From NCBI RefSeq assembly GCF_051106095.1, contig NC_135785.1, forward strand, positions 182,644,045 to 182,708,044: 64,000 bases of DNA, read 5' to 3'. The notes under the pieces are model-generated. The model searched no databases. It was given only the letters and a program-made list of their open reading frames with translations, and had not been told where the DNA came from. Origin of the DNA: Pogona vitticeps (Eukaryota > Chordata > Lepidosauria > Squamata > Agamidae). The position numbers and the translations under genes are program-made. Within the stretch, counting starts at the first letter, position 1. Each line of letters starts with the position of its first letter. Below, one piece after another: positions 34,701-45,104 of the stretch.

Positions 34701-34702
34701 TA

Positions 34703-35024
34703 CTTTAAATAAAATTAGACTAGTATTAATGGAGTTGCAATAGTTGCCAAAATGCTTCTGATCTGAGCTCAAAGTGTAATGATTACAGGTAAAGCCTTAA
34801 CTTGAGACCATCATACTTGAGGGAGCACCTTACCTGTCTACTGAAATCTGTTGAGGAGAACCCTCTGTGTCTCACCATGGAAGCAGCATATTATGTGGAA
34901 GTATGAAAAAGGGCCCTCTTTGCTGTGGACACTCTGCTTTTGAATTACTCTCCCTTTAAAGGGCCAGCTGGTGATAACCCTAGCCTTATTTCCATGGCAA
35001 ATTAAAAACTGGCTCTTTATTTTA
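34703..35024. other. Gene-free stretch
   Basis: Contains a gaggagaaccctctgtgtctc segment and a cactctgcttttgaattact segment that may be a decayed LINE 3' region leading into the tail at 35025. Confidence 0.35.
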
Positions 35025-35111
35025 TTTATTTATTTATTTATTTATTCAACTTATATGCCGCCCACTCTACCCAAAGATCTCTGGGCGGCTCACAATTAAC
35101 CGTAACAGTTG
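35025..35111. mobile_element. L2/CR1-like LINE 3' tail, split by the L1
   Basis: (TTTA)n followed by ttatatgccgcccactctac and gatctctgggcggctcacaa is the 3' end of a common sauropsid LINE or LINE-tailed SINE. The L1 inserted into it, duplicating its last 20 bases (35092..35111, repeated at 41272..41291). Confidence 0.65.
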
Positions 35112-35747
35112 GCGGGCGGAGCTTGTCACTGCACTGTTTGGCTGCACTCGGGTGAAGCTCCTGAGGAATGCCGAAAACCGACCAGCTTGGCACCCTTAGG
35201 AGACCAAAAGGGTGGAGGAAGAGCTAGGAGAAGTTCTTCTGGACCGAACGTGGGCATCGGAGGAAGAATTGAGGGGCGGTGGCCTGTCTTTTTTCCCTCT
35301 GAAGAGATCCACGAGGCACAAGCTGGAACGGAAGCGCCATTTTGGTGACAAAAAGCAGTGAGTACTCCGGAATGTCCGAGGAAAGAGGAGAGCTGATGAT
35401 TGCAGTTAAAAATGGACAATAATAAATAAAACTTGGAGCCTTTTAAGCTAACGAACTGATAAAAGAGATAAGACCGAAAGAAAGCTTAGAAGCGGCAAAT
35501 CTTTTGAAGCACGGTCCTATTTTAATGAACTAGCCTAAAAGCGAAACTAACTCTGGCCGGACCGTGCCAAGGTCAGAAAAATAAGACTGTGCCTGGGAAT
35601 TGCTGATGAACTAAATAATTGTGGACTGATCCTGTTTGACTGTGGCAAAGTACTTGACAGAACTTTTAATAACAGATCGAGTACCGAAGCTTTGAGACGA
35701 CATGTTATCTTTGTGGGGGGAAAATTCCCCCCCCGCCACATACTTTG

Positions 35748-36005
35748 TTAAGTGGATTTACAATGTACAATCGACTCTGCTAGATAGACTGTGTATGGGG
35801 AGCAGACGACACCTACTGGAGGAAAGCAGAATATCATTGCCAGGTTTATTTCTACGGAGAGAAAACTCCCCCCCCCTCTTGCTTTGTCTGCTGAAAGGAG
35901 AAGCCGTTGTTAAGTGGATGTACAATGTATTGAACTGGATAGACTGTGCGTGAGGAGAGGAAGACACCTACTGGAGGAAAGCAGAATATTATTGGCAGAT
36001 TTTAT
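35748..36005 (+). repeat. Duplicated 162-bp unit in L1 5'UTR
   Basis: ttaagtggatttacaatgta (35748) recurs as ttaagtggatgtacaatgta (35910); both are followed by atagactgtg, gacacctactggaggaaagc and agaatat-att-gcag. The C-rich ggaaaattcccccccc block before the first unit recurs as gaaaactcccccccc before the second. The layout recalls the promoter monomers of rodent L1s. Confidence 0.8.
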
Positions 36006-36521
36006 ATATCTAATTGACTTTGGAGCTTTTTTCCCTTTTCTTCAGAGATTTTGCAGCAAGAACGAAACTGAACTGTGGAAATATTGAGGTGGGGAAGGCA
36101 AGATCTCTTTTCTTCCTTTCTTTGTTTCTTCTTCTTATCCTTTTCTACTAATCTGGTTCTGGAAAAAACAGTAGAAGTTGGAAATACCGGAAGATTGCCT
36201 TTTATCTGGGTGAGGCTGCATATGGTTTGAATTCCCTGCTGTGTTAGCGCATCCAACTGTTTGGTTAAAAACCCCTGGGACACTAGAACTCTCCACGATA
36301 TTAATTCTTGGGCTTTTGGGGTTCTACGGAGCCTGGATCCTCACAGAAGGATTTGGTGGACAATTCAAGAGATGTGGTATATGGAAGTTGAAATTTAAAG
36401 TGTCAATTTTTTTAAAAAAAAAAACCTGTGATATATATATACATTACAATATTGGGCAAAGATTTGGGAAGGTTAAGGGAAGGTGGTTGATAGTAGGTTT
36501 TGAATTTGGGTTGATTTCATA

Positions 36522-37391
36522 ATGGCTGCAAAGAGACCGAACCCCAACCCTAAATCCCAAACACCAGGAACCTCTCCAGCCCAAACATCAGCACTAGGGA
36601 GATTAACCTCTCAGGAATCAGAAAAGTCTGATAAAGAATGGCAGACCACTATGCAGAACCTGCTGTCCACAGGATTTGATCAAATTAATCGACGATTGAC
36701 CGAAATGACAAACCAAATGACGTATATACAGGCAGAATTGACTGAGACAAAGGAGCAGGTAACACAAATCAAAACTAAAACACAAGATATAGAAGGGAAA
36801 ATGAAAAATACAGACGCCAGACTAGATAAAGCCGAAGAAAGTGTACAGCAGATACAGAGAGACCAAAGGCAATGCCAGGGCAGGCTAATAATGCTGGAAA
36901 TGGAACGTGCTCTTAAGATGCTAAGAATCCAAAATGTACCAGAAAAGGGATCTGAGGACTTGGAGACAGTAATGAGTGAAGCCCTCGCACCAGCAATAGA
37001 GATGGATGTAGCGGAATTCCGCCAAGGTCTGGAAGCAGCCTTCAGAGTGAGTACAGCATATGTTAGAAAAAATAATCTACCTAAAGAAGTACATTTGAGA
37101 TTCACGAAGAAGGCAATCAGGGATAAGGTTTTAAGGGCTTCACAAGAAAAACAATTGATAATAGAAGACAAGAAAATTAATGTCTTAAAGCAAATCCCAT
37201 GGCAAGTGAGACAGAGAAGAAAGGAATATGCATCTTTGGCACAGCTACTCCAACAAAATGGAATCTCATATAGATGGCTAACACCAGAAGGGCTATTTTT
37301 TCGGATTGATACACAGAGATACAACATAACATCCCCGATGAAGGCACAAAACTTCATAGAAAAAAATGAGAAGAAGCTAAAAAAAAACTGA
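36522..37391 (+). CDS. L1 ORF1p, RNA-binding chaperone
   Basis: A protein of 289 residues. Residues 1-35 are Pro/Ser/Thr-rich, 45-128 form heptad-rich coiled coil (trimerisation), 130-222 match the RRM-like domain (LKMLRIQNVPEKG, HLRFTKKAIRDKVLRASQ), and 223-285 the C-terminal domain (PWQVRQRRKEYASLAQLLQQ). ORF1p trimers coat L1 RNA in cytoplasmic particles and act as a nucleic acid chaperone. The frame ends just after an A9 run (37379..37387) at TGA. Beyond it the +1 frame is open and acidic from 37390 to TAG 37549..37551, overlapping the ORF2 start. The last codons read AAA AAA AAC TGA, which includes the heptamer A-AAA-AAC. The stop may thus be an extra-A mutation or a frameshift site. Confidence 0.92.
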   Translation: MAAKRPNPNPKSQTPGTSPAQTSALGRLTSQESEKSDKEWQTTMQNLLSTGFDQINRRLTEMTNQMTYIQAELTETKEQVTQIKTKTQDIEGKMKNTDARLDKAEESVQQIQRDQRQCQGRLIMLEMERALKMLRIQNVPEKGSEDLETVMSEALAPAIEMDVAEFRQGLEAAFRVSTAYVRKNNLPKEVHLRFTKKAIRDKVLRASQEKQLIIEDKKINVLKQIPWQVRQRRKEYASLAQLLQQNGISYRWLTPEGLFFRIDTQRYNITSPMKAQNFIEKNEKKLKKN

Positions 37392-37543
37392 TAACAAGGA
37401 ATCAGAAGAAAGATCTCGAGAGGAACAAAGCCAACTATCACAAGCAGAATCAGAAACAGAGACAGAAGAACAAGAAGCAATAGAGCCAAGATGTACTAGA
37501 AGCATGATGAAGAAAAAACAAAAGGATAGTAATTTAAATCAAG

Positions 37544-40510
37544 ATGACTAGAAAACAACTGAAGATTTTATCAGTAAACGTAAACGGCCTAAACTCACCC
37601 CAAAAGCGAAAAAAGATCTTTCTACAACTGCAGAAACAGAAATCTGATGTTATATGCATCCAAGAAATGCATGTGAAAAGAAAGGATTTGAAATTATTAG
37701 AATGGCCAAGATTAGGAAAACTATTTGCGGCTTCAGACGTGAGCAAAAAGAAGAAAGGAGTAGCTATTTTTATTAAGAAGGAATGGGAGCCCTCCCTGAT
37801 TTTTGCCTCAGAGGATGGAAGGATAGTAATGGTGGAAATCCAAAGAGAATCTAAGAAATTCCTAATAGTCAATATTTATGCACCAAATGGAAATCAAGAA
37901 AACTTTTATAAACAATTGCAGCGAGAATTGGCAAATAAAGAGTATGATCATTACTGCATAATTGGAGATTATAATGCTGTTTTCGACAGAGAACTAGACA
38001 CAAAAACAGAAAAATCTAGTAGAAAGAAGAGAAGCACAATTCCAAGAAATTTCCTACAATTAGCAGAAGAATTAAATATGGTGGATGCATGGAGAACATG
38101 TAATCCAAAGACAAGGGATTACACTTTCTACTCTAACAGGCATAAATCGTGGTCAAGGATTGATACATGTTGGATATCAACAAACCTAATGAAAGAGTTG
38201 GAACAAATACATATCTTACCGAATACATTTGCAGACCATAACCCAATTTTGTTACAAATAGGAAGTAGAACAAGAGAATTCACTTGGAAGCTGAATATAT
38301 TACATCTAAAAAATGAAAAATTTAAGAAACAAGTAAAAGAAGAAATGGACTTTTTCTTTAAACAGAATATGAGACCAGATATCTCAATGTTTATGATATG
38401 GGAGGCAAGTAAGGCCTTTTTTAGAGGAATAGCCATAAGATTTGCAGCTAAACAAAAAAGAGAAAGACAGAAAAAATATGAGACTCTGGAAAGTAGATTA
38501 GCCATAGAGGAGAGGCAGTTGAAACAAAACCCAACAAACAAAGAACTTATAGAGAAGATAAAACTTACACAACATCAGATAAATATATTGCTCACTGAAG
38601 AAACCGCAAAGAAGTTCAAATTTGCAAAGCAAAATTTTTTTGAGAATGCAAATAAACCAGGAAGATGGTTAGCATACAAATTAAGGAAAGAGAAGGAGAA
38701 GACAATAATCCAAACTTTGAAAGACGAAAAGGGAACAGAAAAATTCAAACAGGAAGAAATAAAGAAAATTGCTGAAGATTTTTATAGGAAGTTATATGAG
38801 AAAAAAGAAGTGGATGGAGAAGCCCAGGAAGAATATTTGTTGAAGCACAATAAAATGAAATTGACTAAAGAACAAATTCAGGCCTTAAATGAGCCTATAA
38901 CGTATGCAGAAATTACAGAAGCCCTTAAAAAACAAAAAAATGGGAAAGCACCAGGCCCAGATGAACTACCAGCAGAATACTACAAAGAACTGGAAGAGGT
39001 GCTTCTCCAGCCATTTAAAAAGCTTCTAGAATGCATTGAAGAAGAAGGGAAAATACCAGCAACATGGACTGAAGCAACAATCTCTCTTATACATAAGGAA
39101 AACACGGAAGGTAAAGAAATACAAAATTATAGGCCAATTTCATTGTTGAATGTGGACTACAAAATATATGCGACTATCCTGGCAACTAGATTGAAAAGAA
39201 TTTTAACCCACTTGATACATCAAGATCAGTCTGGGTTTCTCCCTAAAAGACAGATGAAGAATAATATAAGGATAGTTTTAAATGCCCTGGAATACTATGA
39301 AGTACACCCGGAGAAACAGATGGCTATGATATTCTTGGATGCGGAAAAAGCATTTGATAATCTTGACTGGAATTTTATGATGCACACATTGAAAACACTG
39401 CAGGTTGGAGAAAGATTCATGAAACTAATTAAAGCAATATATACGGAGCAAAAGGCAAAAGTAAAAATCAATGGCGAACTATCAAAAGAAATCCAAATAC
39501 AGAAAGGTACTAGACAGGGGTGCCCACTCTCCCCACTCCTGTTTATTTTGACTCTGGAAATACTAAACGAACAAATTAGAAACAAAAAAGAATTGAAAGG
39601 ATTAAAAGTGAAAGGTCAAGTCTACAAACTCCAGGCCTTTGCGGATGATTTAGTTATCATATTGGAAGAACCATTGGACTCAATAGAGGACCTGATGACA
39701 ACGTTAAGAATTTTTGGTGACATGGCAGGAATGAGAATAAACCAAAAGAAGACTAAATTACTTACCAAAAACATGAGAGAACATGAAAGACAAGAGCTAA
39801 TAGAGAAGACGAACTTTCATGAGGAGAAGAAAATTCGATATTTAGGAATACAAATTACAAAAAAGACAAGTACATTATTCAAAGATAACTACATGAAACT
39901 AATGAAGGAGATACAGAACAATTTGGAGAAATGGGACAAATTACAACTATCGTTGTTGGGAAGAATTGCAGCAATTAAAATGACTATTTTACCAAAAATC
40001 CTATTCTTATTTCAGTCAATCCCTATAATATTAAAACAGTCATTTTTCAAAGAATTTAATAAGATAATCATGAGATTTATATGGCAAGGTAAAAAACCAA
40101 GAATTAAAATTAAGGCAATGCAAGATGCTAAGCAGAGGGGTGGCTTTGGTCTTCCTGACTGGGTTCTGTATTATAGAGCTTGTATTCTAGATTGGATAAA
40201 AGAATGGATAACTCTAGAAAATGATAGATTACTTAGCTTGGAGGGACATGATTTGCAATTAGGCTGGCATGCCTATTTATGGTATAAAAAGGACAAAGAA
40301 CAAAAAAATTTTAATTCACATATGATAAGAAGAGCTTTACTGGGAATGTGGAGAAAAATTGTACAACAAATTTATTACAAAATACCTGTATGGGTGTCAC
40401 CGTTAGAGGCCTTTATCCAACCCAGTCTTATGACAAAAACAAACTTTTTAAAATATCAAGATCTATTAAAAAAGGATGGTGAACTAAAGTCTAAAGTAAG
40501 GAATGTATGA
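37544..40510 (+). CDS. L1 ORF2p: endonuclease and reverse transcriptase
   Basis: 988 residues. The N-terminal AP-like endonuclease shows N14, E41 (QEMH), Y112 (NIYAPN), D142 and N144 (GDYNA), D207 (SRID), and D231-H232; the usual Ser before Asp-His is Ala here. The reverse transcriptase has KAPGPDELPAEYYK, D605 (AFDNLDW), QGCPLSPLLF and F699-A-D701-D702. These residues nick the target and copy L1 RNA from the nicked end. The frame ends at TGA 40508..40510; the Cys-rich end continues in the next entry, so a full ORF2 would be about 1180 residues. The start ATG is the first in frame and overlaps the open tail behind ORF1 (ATGACTAG). Confidence 0.94.
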   Translation: MTRKQLKILSVNVNGLNSPQKRKKIFLQLQKQKSDVICIQEMHVKRKDLKLLEWPRLGKLFAASDVSKKKKGVAIFIKKEWEPSLIFASEDGRIVMVEIQRESKKFLIVNIYAPNGNQENFYKQLQRELANKEYDHYCIIGDYNAVFDRELDTKTEKSSRKKRSTIPRNFLQLAEELNMVDAWRTCNPKTRDYTFYSNRHKSWSRIDTCWISTNLMKELEQIHILPNTFADHNPILLQIGSRTREFTWKLNILHLKNEKFKKQVKEEMDFFFKQNMRPDISMFMIWEASKAFFRGIAIRFAAKQKRERQKKYETLESRLAIEERQLKQNPTNKELIEKIKLTQHQINILLTEETAKKFKFAKQNFFENANKPGRWLAYKLRKEKEKTIIQTLKDEKGTEKFKQEEIKKIAEDFYRKLYEKKEVDGEAQEEYLLKHNKMKLTKEQIQALNEPITYAEITEALKKQKNGKAPGPDELPAEYYKELEEVLLQPFKKLLECIEEEGKIPATWTEATISLIHKENTEGKEIQNYRPISLLNVDYKIYATILATRLKRILTHLIHQDQSGFLPKRQMKNNIRIVLNALEYYEVHPEKQMAMIFLDAEKAFDNLDWNFMMHTLKTLQVGERFMKLIKAIYTEQKAKVKINGELSKEIQIQKGTRQGCPLSPLLFILTLEILNEQIRNKKELKGLKVKGQVYKLQAFADDLVIILEEPLDSIEDLMTTLRIFGDMAGMRINQKKTKLLTKNMREHERQELIEKTNFHEEKKIRYLGIQITKKTSTLFKDNYMKLMKEIQNNLEKWDKLQLSLLGRIAAIKMTILPKILFLFQSIPIILKQSFFKEFNKIIMRFIWQGKKPRIKIKAMQDAKQRGGFGLPDWVLYYRACILDWIKEWITLENDRLLSLEGHDLQLGWHAYLWYKKDKEQKNFNSHMIRRALLGMWRKIVQQIYYKIPVWVSPLEAFIQPSLMTKTNFLKYQDLLKKDGELKSKVRNV

Positions 40511-41088
40511 TTAAGTGGGCACAAAATATAGGGCATAACATTGATATTGATCAATGGCTGAAAATATGGCAAAATAATATAAAGCTTACAAGATCGGTGA
40601 ACTTTAAAGAGAATATATATAAGATGTTTTATAGATGGCACATGACCCCAGAAAAATTGTCAAAGATGTATACAGATGTATCAAATAAGTGTTGGAAATG
40701 TGAATCACAAGTGGGAAGCTATTATCATATGTGGTGGTCATGTGGAGTAGCGAAACAATATTGGAAAAGAGTACATGTAATGTTGGAACAAATATTGCTC
40801 TGTAAAGTGCCATTAACCCCAGAACTGTTTTTATTGAGTATGATACCTGAAAATATAGAGAAGTCAAAGAATTATATAGTTATATACATAGTTACGGCAG
40901 CTAGAATTTTATATGCTAAAAATTGGAAAAGATCAACGGTACCGAAACAAGAAGATCTTATTGAAAAGATACGGGAAATAGCCGAAATGGACATTTTATC
41001 AGAAGTTATGAAGGACTATCCCTTGCAAAAGGCAACAGAAAGATGGGATCTATTTAACAAGTGGACAGAATCAACAGGCAGCTTGTGA
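40507..41088 (+). pseudogene. L1 ORF2p C-terminal part, after one frame break
   Basis: 193 codons in the -1 frame relative to the upstream part, overlapping it by ATGA. It carries the ORF2 C-terminal zinc knuckle: C62-x2-C65-x8-H74-x4-C79 (KCWKCESQVGSYYHMWWSC), preceded by YKMFYRWHMTPEKL, a conserved L1 stretch. In the family this is one continuous protein. The break is most likely a single indel close to 40500; re-initiation at the overlapping ATG is possible but unsupported. Confidence 0.88.
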
Positions 41089-41291
41089 ACAGTACATATT
41101 GAAAGGAGAACTGAATCTAGAAGGCAGAAAAGAGTAAATAGAATAATTTAAAATCTTGATATGGCAATAGGTACAGAATGGATGAAAGTATGTTATTGTC
41201 TCCCCTCTTCCTCATCAATCCCAATTCCCTTTTCCTTTTTGTTATCCCTTATAAAAAATAAAAAATACAAAACAATTAACCGTAACAGTTG

Positions 41292-42024
41292 AGCTCCAGT
41301 TACTGAACTTGGCTCTGACTTGGATTGCAGACTTTTGTCTTCTTTCTTTGTTCAGATGATTTTTTAAAAAGGTAATAATTGCTTAAAGTTGTTTTTATTG
41401 GTTCTAGATACAGGGCAGGATGGGAATGTTTTAATTAACCAATTAATCAATCAATTAAAACAAATGAGGCAAGTTACTCAAAATTCAAAACCATCTCATT
41501 AATTTCAAAAGGAACTAGTAAATGTAACTTACATTGCCTGTTAGTTACAATTTGTGGTGCTTTACCTGGGGGTTTCGTTTTCTTAATCTTCTACCCCACT
41601 CTTGGAAGAAAAAAAAGTTTACATGTATCACACTGCACACATGATAATCCTGATCCTAAATTTACAAAACATTGTACAATTCTGATCATGTTGTGTCTTG
41701 TTTTAGATCAAATGAGTGGGAGTCAGGAGAACAGATAGACATTTATTGTTGCAGATTAGAACTTCTGTTTTATAATCCCCCAAACTACTGTGAGTTAGGA
41801 TGCTCTTAGCAAATAATTTATGAGGCCTGAAATATTTCATTTTTTACATTTTCGAATGTCTTCACTTTGGTGTTGTTCTTATGTTTTGTTGACCTAAAGT
41901 ATGCATGGTTTAAAATGCATTAGTTGCTTAAATTTTAAATAATTATATATGTTTTAAATTGTTTACACTGTTTTACACTGATCTTTTTGCACTCCATCCA
42001 GTGATCCCATCTTATTAATGAATG
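41292..42024. other. Gene-free stretch
   Basis: AT-rich, with no recognised exon. It continues the sequence into which the L1 inserted. A ttaattaaccaattaatcaatcaatt tract lies near 41432. Confidence 0.5.
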
Positions 42025-42275
42025 AATGAATTGATTAATTAAGTGCTTGCCATCAAGTCAGTTCTTAGTTATGGTGACACTTGTCAGGGTTTTCTAGGTT
42101 TTCTAGCTGAACCACTCAGAAGTGGTTCACCATCCCCTTCCTCTGTGGGTGATCTGGGACCATGCAGTTTGACCAATGCTACACAGGTTGGCTCTTCTCC
42201 CTGGAGGCACAGTGCGAAATCGAACTCCCAACATCTGGCTCTGTACCCAGCTCATTGAGTTATCCAGGCAGCTTC
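42025..42275 (-). mobile_element. tRNA-derived SINE, sister of 22280..22525
   Basis: Plus-strand order: gcttgccatcaagtcagttc, cactcagaagtggttcacca, atctgggaccatgcagtttg, ctacacaggttggctcttct, gaaatcgaactcccaac (B box in reverse), then agctcattgagttatccagg. It is better kept than the 22-kb copy. Confidence 0.8.
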
Positions 42276-43109
42276 CCATCTATTAAAGCAGGCTATAAAT
42301 GCTTTAAATAAATAAATAATGCCAGAAGTGCCAGACATTCTCCACGTGCTGTGGGGGTTTTCACTTATCAAGTACGAATTTGGTATTAAGTAATTGCCTG
42401 GAGAGAAAAAAAAACACAAAAAGAGAAACCAAGAGTTTTTGTTTGTTGCTTCAACTATGCAGACTGTTGCAAAGTAAAGGTTATATACTTTTGTTCTCCC
42501 ACAGATCTGGTTCTGTCATTAGGTAGAGAGGTTTTCATTTCAGGCAGCCTATTTTGGATGTCATGAAAAGGCAGCAAAAGATCCATCATTTAATTTGCTA
42601 GCAACACATTTTTATGGCCAGTGAGTGGGTGAAGGTGGTTGTGAGATCTTTTGCCTTATGCAGCAAATAACTTGGCTGGCTTTTGTCACTATCTACCTTG
42701 ACCTGAATGAGATGGGAAGCACCATTCACAATCCTGACTCAGGCAGTAAAATGCCTTTGGTTGGCCTTGGTTCTTTAAATAGAAAGAACTGTATGGGATT
42801 CTATTGGCAGAATGCGCTTTTCCCCCCTTTCTTCTTTTTTAGTATTAGGATTTCAACTAAGTGATTTTAAAGTATTTTAAACTAATTCTATTGTAAAAAA
42901 TACAGTAGAAATTTGTTTTACTGGATCTTTTTAAAAGAATGAATCTAATTCTATTTTAGTCTTTGTAATAGTAACGTATTTTAATTGTACTGTTGCTTAA
43001 TTATACTGTAAGCTTTTTTGTCTCTCCATTTGAGGGGGAAAGCAACAAACAAACAAACAATATTTTCCTCAGCCTAGTGGACAGAAGAAGAGTTTCAAAG
43101 CAAAAGCAA
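42276..43109. other. Gene-free stretch
   Basis: No exon or element recognised; AT-rich, with short A and T runs. Confidence 0.5.
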
Positions 43110-43252
43110 AGTGTGCTGCTTATATACCACCCCACGGCACTTAGAGCACTCGCTGGGCAGTTTTACGGGGGCTCCCTGGGATTGAATCCAGGTTGTGAGC
43201 AGAGTTTTGGCAGCAGTAGTGCAGTTTAACCGCTGTGCCACAAGGCTCCTTA
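43110..43252 (-). mobile_element. tRNA-derived SINE
   Basis: On the minus strand: AGGAGCCTTGTGGCACAGCG, GTTAAACTGCACTACTGCTG, an A/B-box pair with ACCTGGATTCAATCCCAGGG, then a body ending in a LINE-like tail (ggggtggtatataagcagc). The head is well preserved; the body is short. Confidence 0.7.
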
Positions 43253-45104
43253 GGCAGTTCAGACATTGCGAAGGAGAATAGTTTGTTGCTGAAGTTAATT
43301 TAGGGATAAACAACTGCAGCTCATTAGGGCAAGTGTGAACATAGCCTTATTTTAATATTGTAGGAAACAAGAAATATGGCAGAAATGGAAAGTGGGCCAA
43401 GAGAGGTGCAAGGTGGCAGTGGGAAAGGGGTATCTGATGCCCCTGTGATACATTCAGATAGGCAAGTCAGGTACCATTTTGAGTTCAGTAATGCCTGAAG
43501 GGGATTCTAGGGATTGAGCTATGCACCTTCCTACAGGAGTTCTCCTTTGAGAACAGCAGTAGAAATATAACATGCAGAACTACAATGCATGCACACCCTG
43601 TTATTGGAATATGGGGCTGCTGTCCAAAGAGAAGGGGATTGCTCCTCCCTCATCTTCCCTAAGAACAAGCCCGTCCTTCACACCTATCCCAGATCAGCCA
43701 GCAGGTGTTCTAGACAAGATGGGCTAGCCCACCAGTGCTGATGAGAGTCACTTGAACAAGGGTGGTGGTGGTCCACTGGCAATAAGGGACACTTGACTGA
43801 GGCTTTGGAGGTCGGGAGGATGGAATAAACAGACCCTAACCTGTAGACACCAAATGGTGATGGAGGAAGAATGTGAGGAGTGGGCAGAGGCTCCAGAGTG
43901 CCTCCAATTGGTGCAGAGGATGAAGGGAACCACTCTTCTCCAAGGAAAGACATTCTCAGGCAAAGAAGCGGTGAGTATGTGCATCTGTATTTCACTTAAG
44001 AGTAAAGGGTATTTGGCTAAGTTCAGGTTCTCTTATTTGCTTTTTGACCTGTTCATCAAAGTTTCTTTGCTAATCTCCTGCCTTGGAATTTCTATGTCTG
44101 GGCCTTCATACCCTTTCAACACCATACAGCCATGAAGGACCTGGGTGGGGGGGACATGCAAACATGCACACTTGCTAGTACTTTTTATGTCACCTAAGGC
44201 TACTCTTGGAGCCCCCTGCTTCTTTTCTGTCAATGTTTTCTCTCTGTTCTATTATTTATTGGCATTTTTTTCTTCCCACATACTCTCCACAGCAGACAGT
44301 ATGTGTGACTGTGCTTCTGAAAGTTACTGGCTCAATGTTAAAATGAAATGCTTTAGCAATACACTCCCACGCTTCTCAAATGATGAGGTTTAGTTTCATC
44401 AGTGTAGTTGGGCAAGTTTTATCTCCAAGCTAAATGCGCAAAAGATTTTTTTTTTTGAAAATGGCAGGTCTACTCAGCAAAATGACCAAGGTACATTGAC
44501 ACCACATGCAATATTGAAATCAATATTCAAAAATGTGCTTTTTCTGCCAACTCTCATTAAAGCTGCATTTGGAACACTCCTGAGTATGTATTTTTGAGGG
44601 ATCAACAATGAATTTTACCTAATCTCTCCACGAAGTTTACAGTCAATTTAAATGCTGGTCTTTTAATATGTCTCAATTTTGTCTCTTTAGCATAATTCAC
44701 AACTAATATTCATGTACTTTGTATATACTGCTGTGATAGTTGCATGATAATATGGTTCACTGTATAGAAAATGAGAATATGAAAGTGCTGCGGATGTACT
44801 GTAAAACATTTTTGACCGCCATATTACCTTTTCAGATAGATTCCACCTGAAATAGATAATCTAGCTGGAGGTGACTCCACAGACATTTAAACTTCTGTTT
44901 GGTGTACTGTGGGGATGGGCTGATTTGCGCCTTTTGCTGGGAATCAGGCAATATAATTGCTGGAGCAAACTAGCCCGTTCCCAGAGCATTCCTCCCCACA
45001 GGTTTCTGGATTCCTGTCAGCAGCTACTCTCTTTCACGTGCAGATGGGACTGCAACCTTTTGGTTCAATTCCAGCGTCACTGGGCTGAACCAAAGTGGCT
45101 GGCT
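43253..45104. other. Gene-free stretch
   Basis: Unique-looking with no supported exon. Around 44905..45060 the sequence (gtggggatgggctgatttgc) resembles a hAT element end and may belong to the palindromic structure that follows. Confidence 0.4.

Larger units (their letters stand above)
35112..41271 (+). mobile_element. Full-length L1 retrotransposon, nearly intact
   Basis: A 6160-bp L1 flanked by a perfect 20-bp target-site duplication ACAATTAACCGTAACAGTTG (35092..35111 and 41272..41291). Layout: 5'UTR 35112..36521 with duplicated units, ORF1 36522..37391, a 152-bp interval that is open in another frame, ORF2 37544..41088 with one frame break at 40507..40510, a 3'UTR of 183 bp and a short A-rich tail (ataaaaaataaaaaatac). 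L1 moves by target-primed reverse transcription. The perfect duplication and low damage show a recent insertion. It is of the squamate L1 type, not the mammalian one. Confidence 0.95.

Noticed and set aside
36680-37489. 269-codon open frame on the minus strand
   Set aside because: It is the antisense of L1 ORF1; its hydrophobic Leu/Ser-rich peptide follows from the purine-rich ORF1 sequence.
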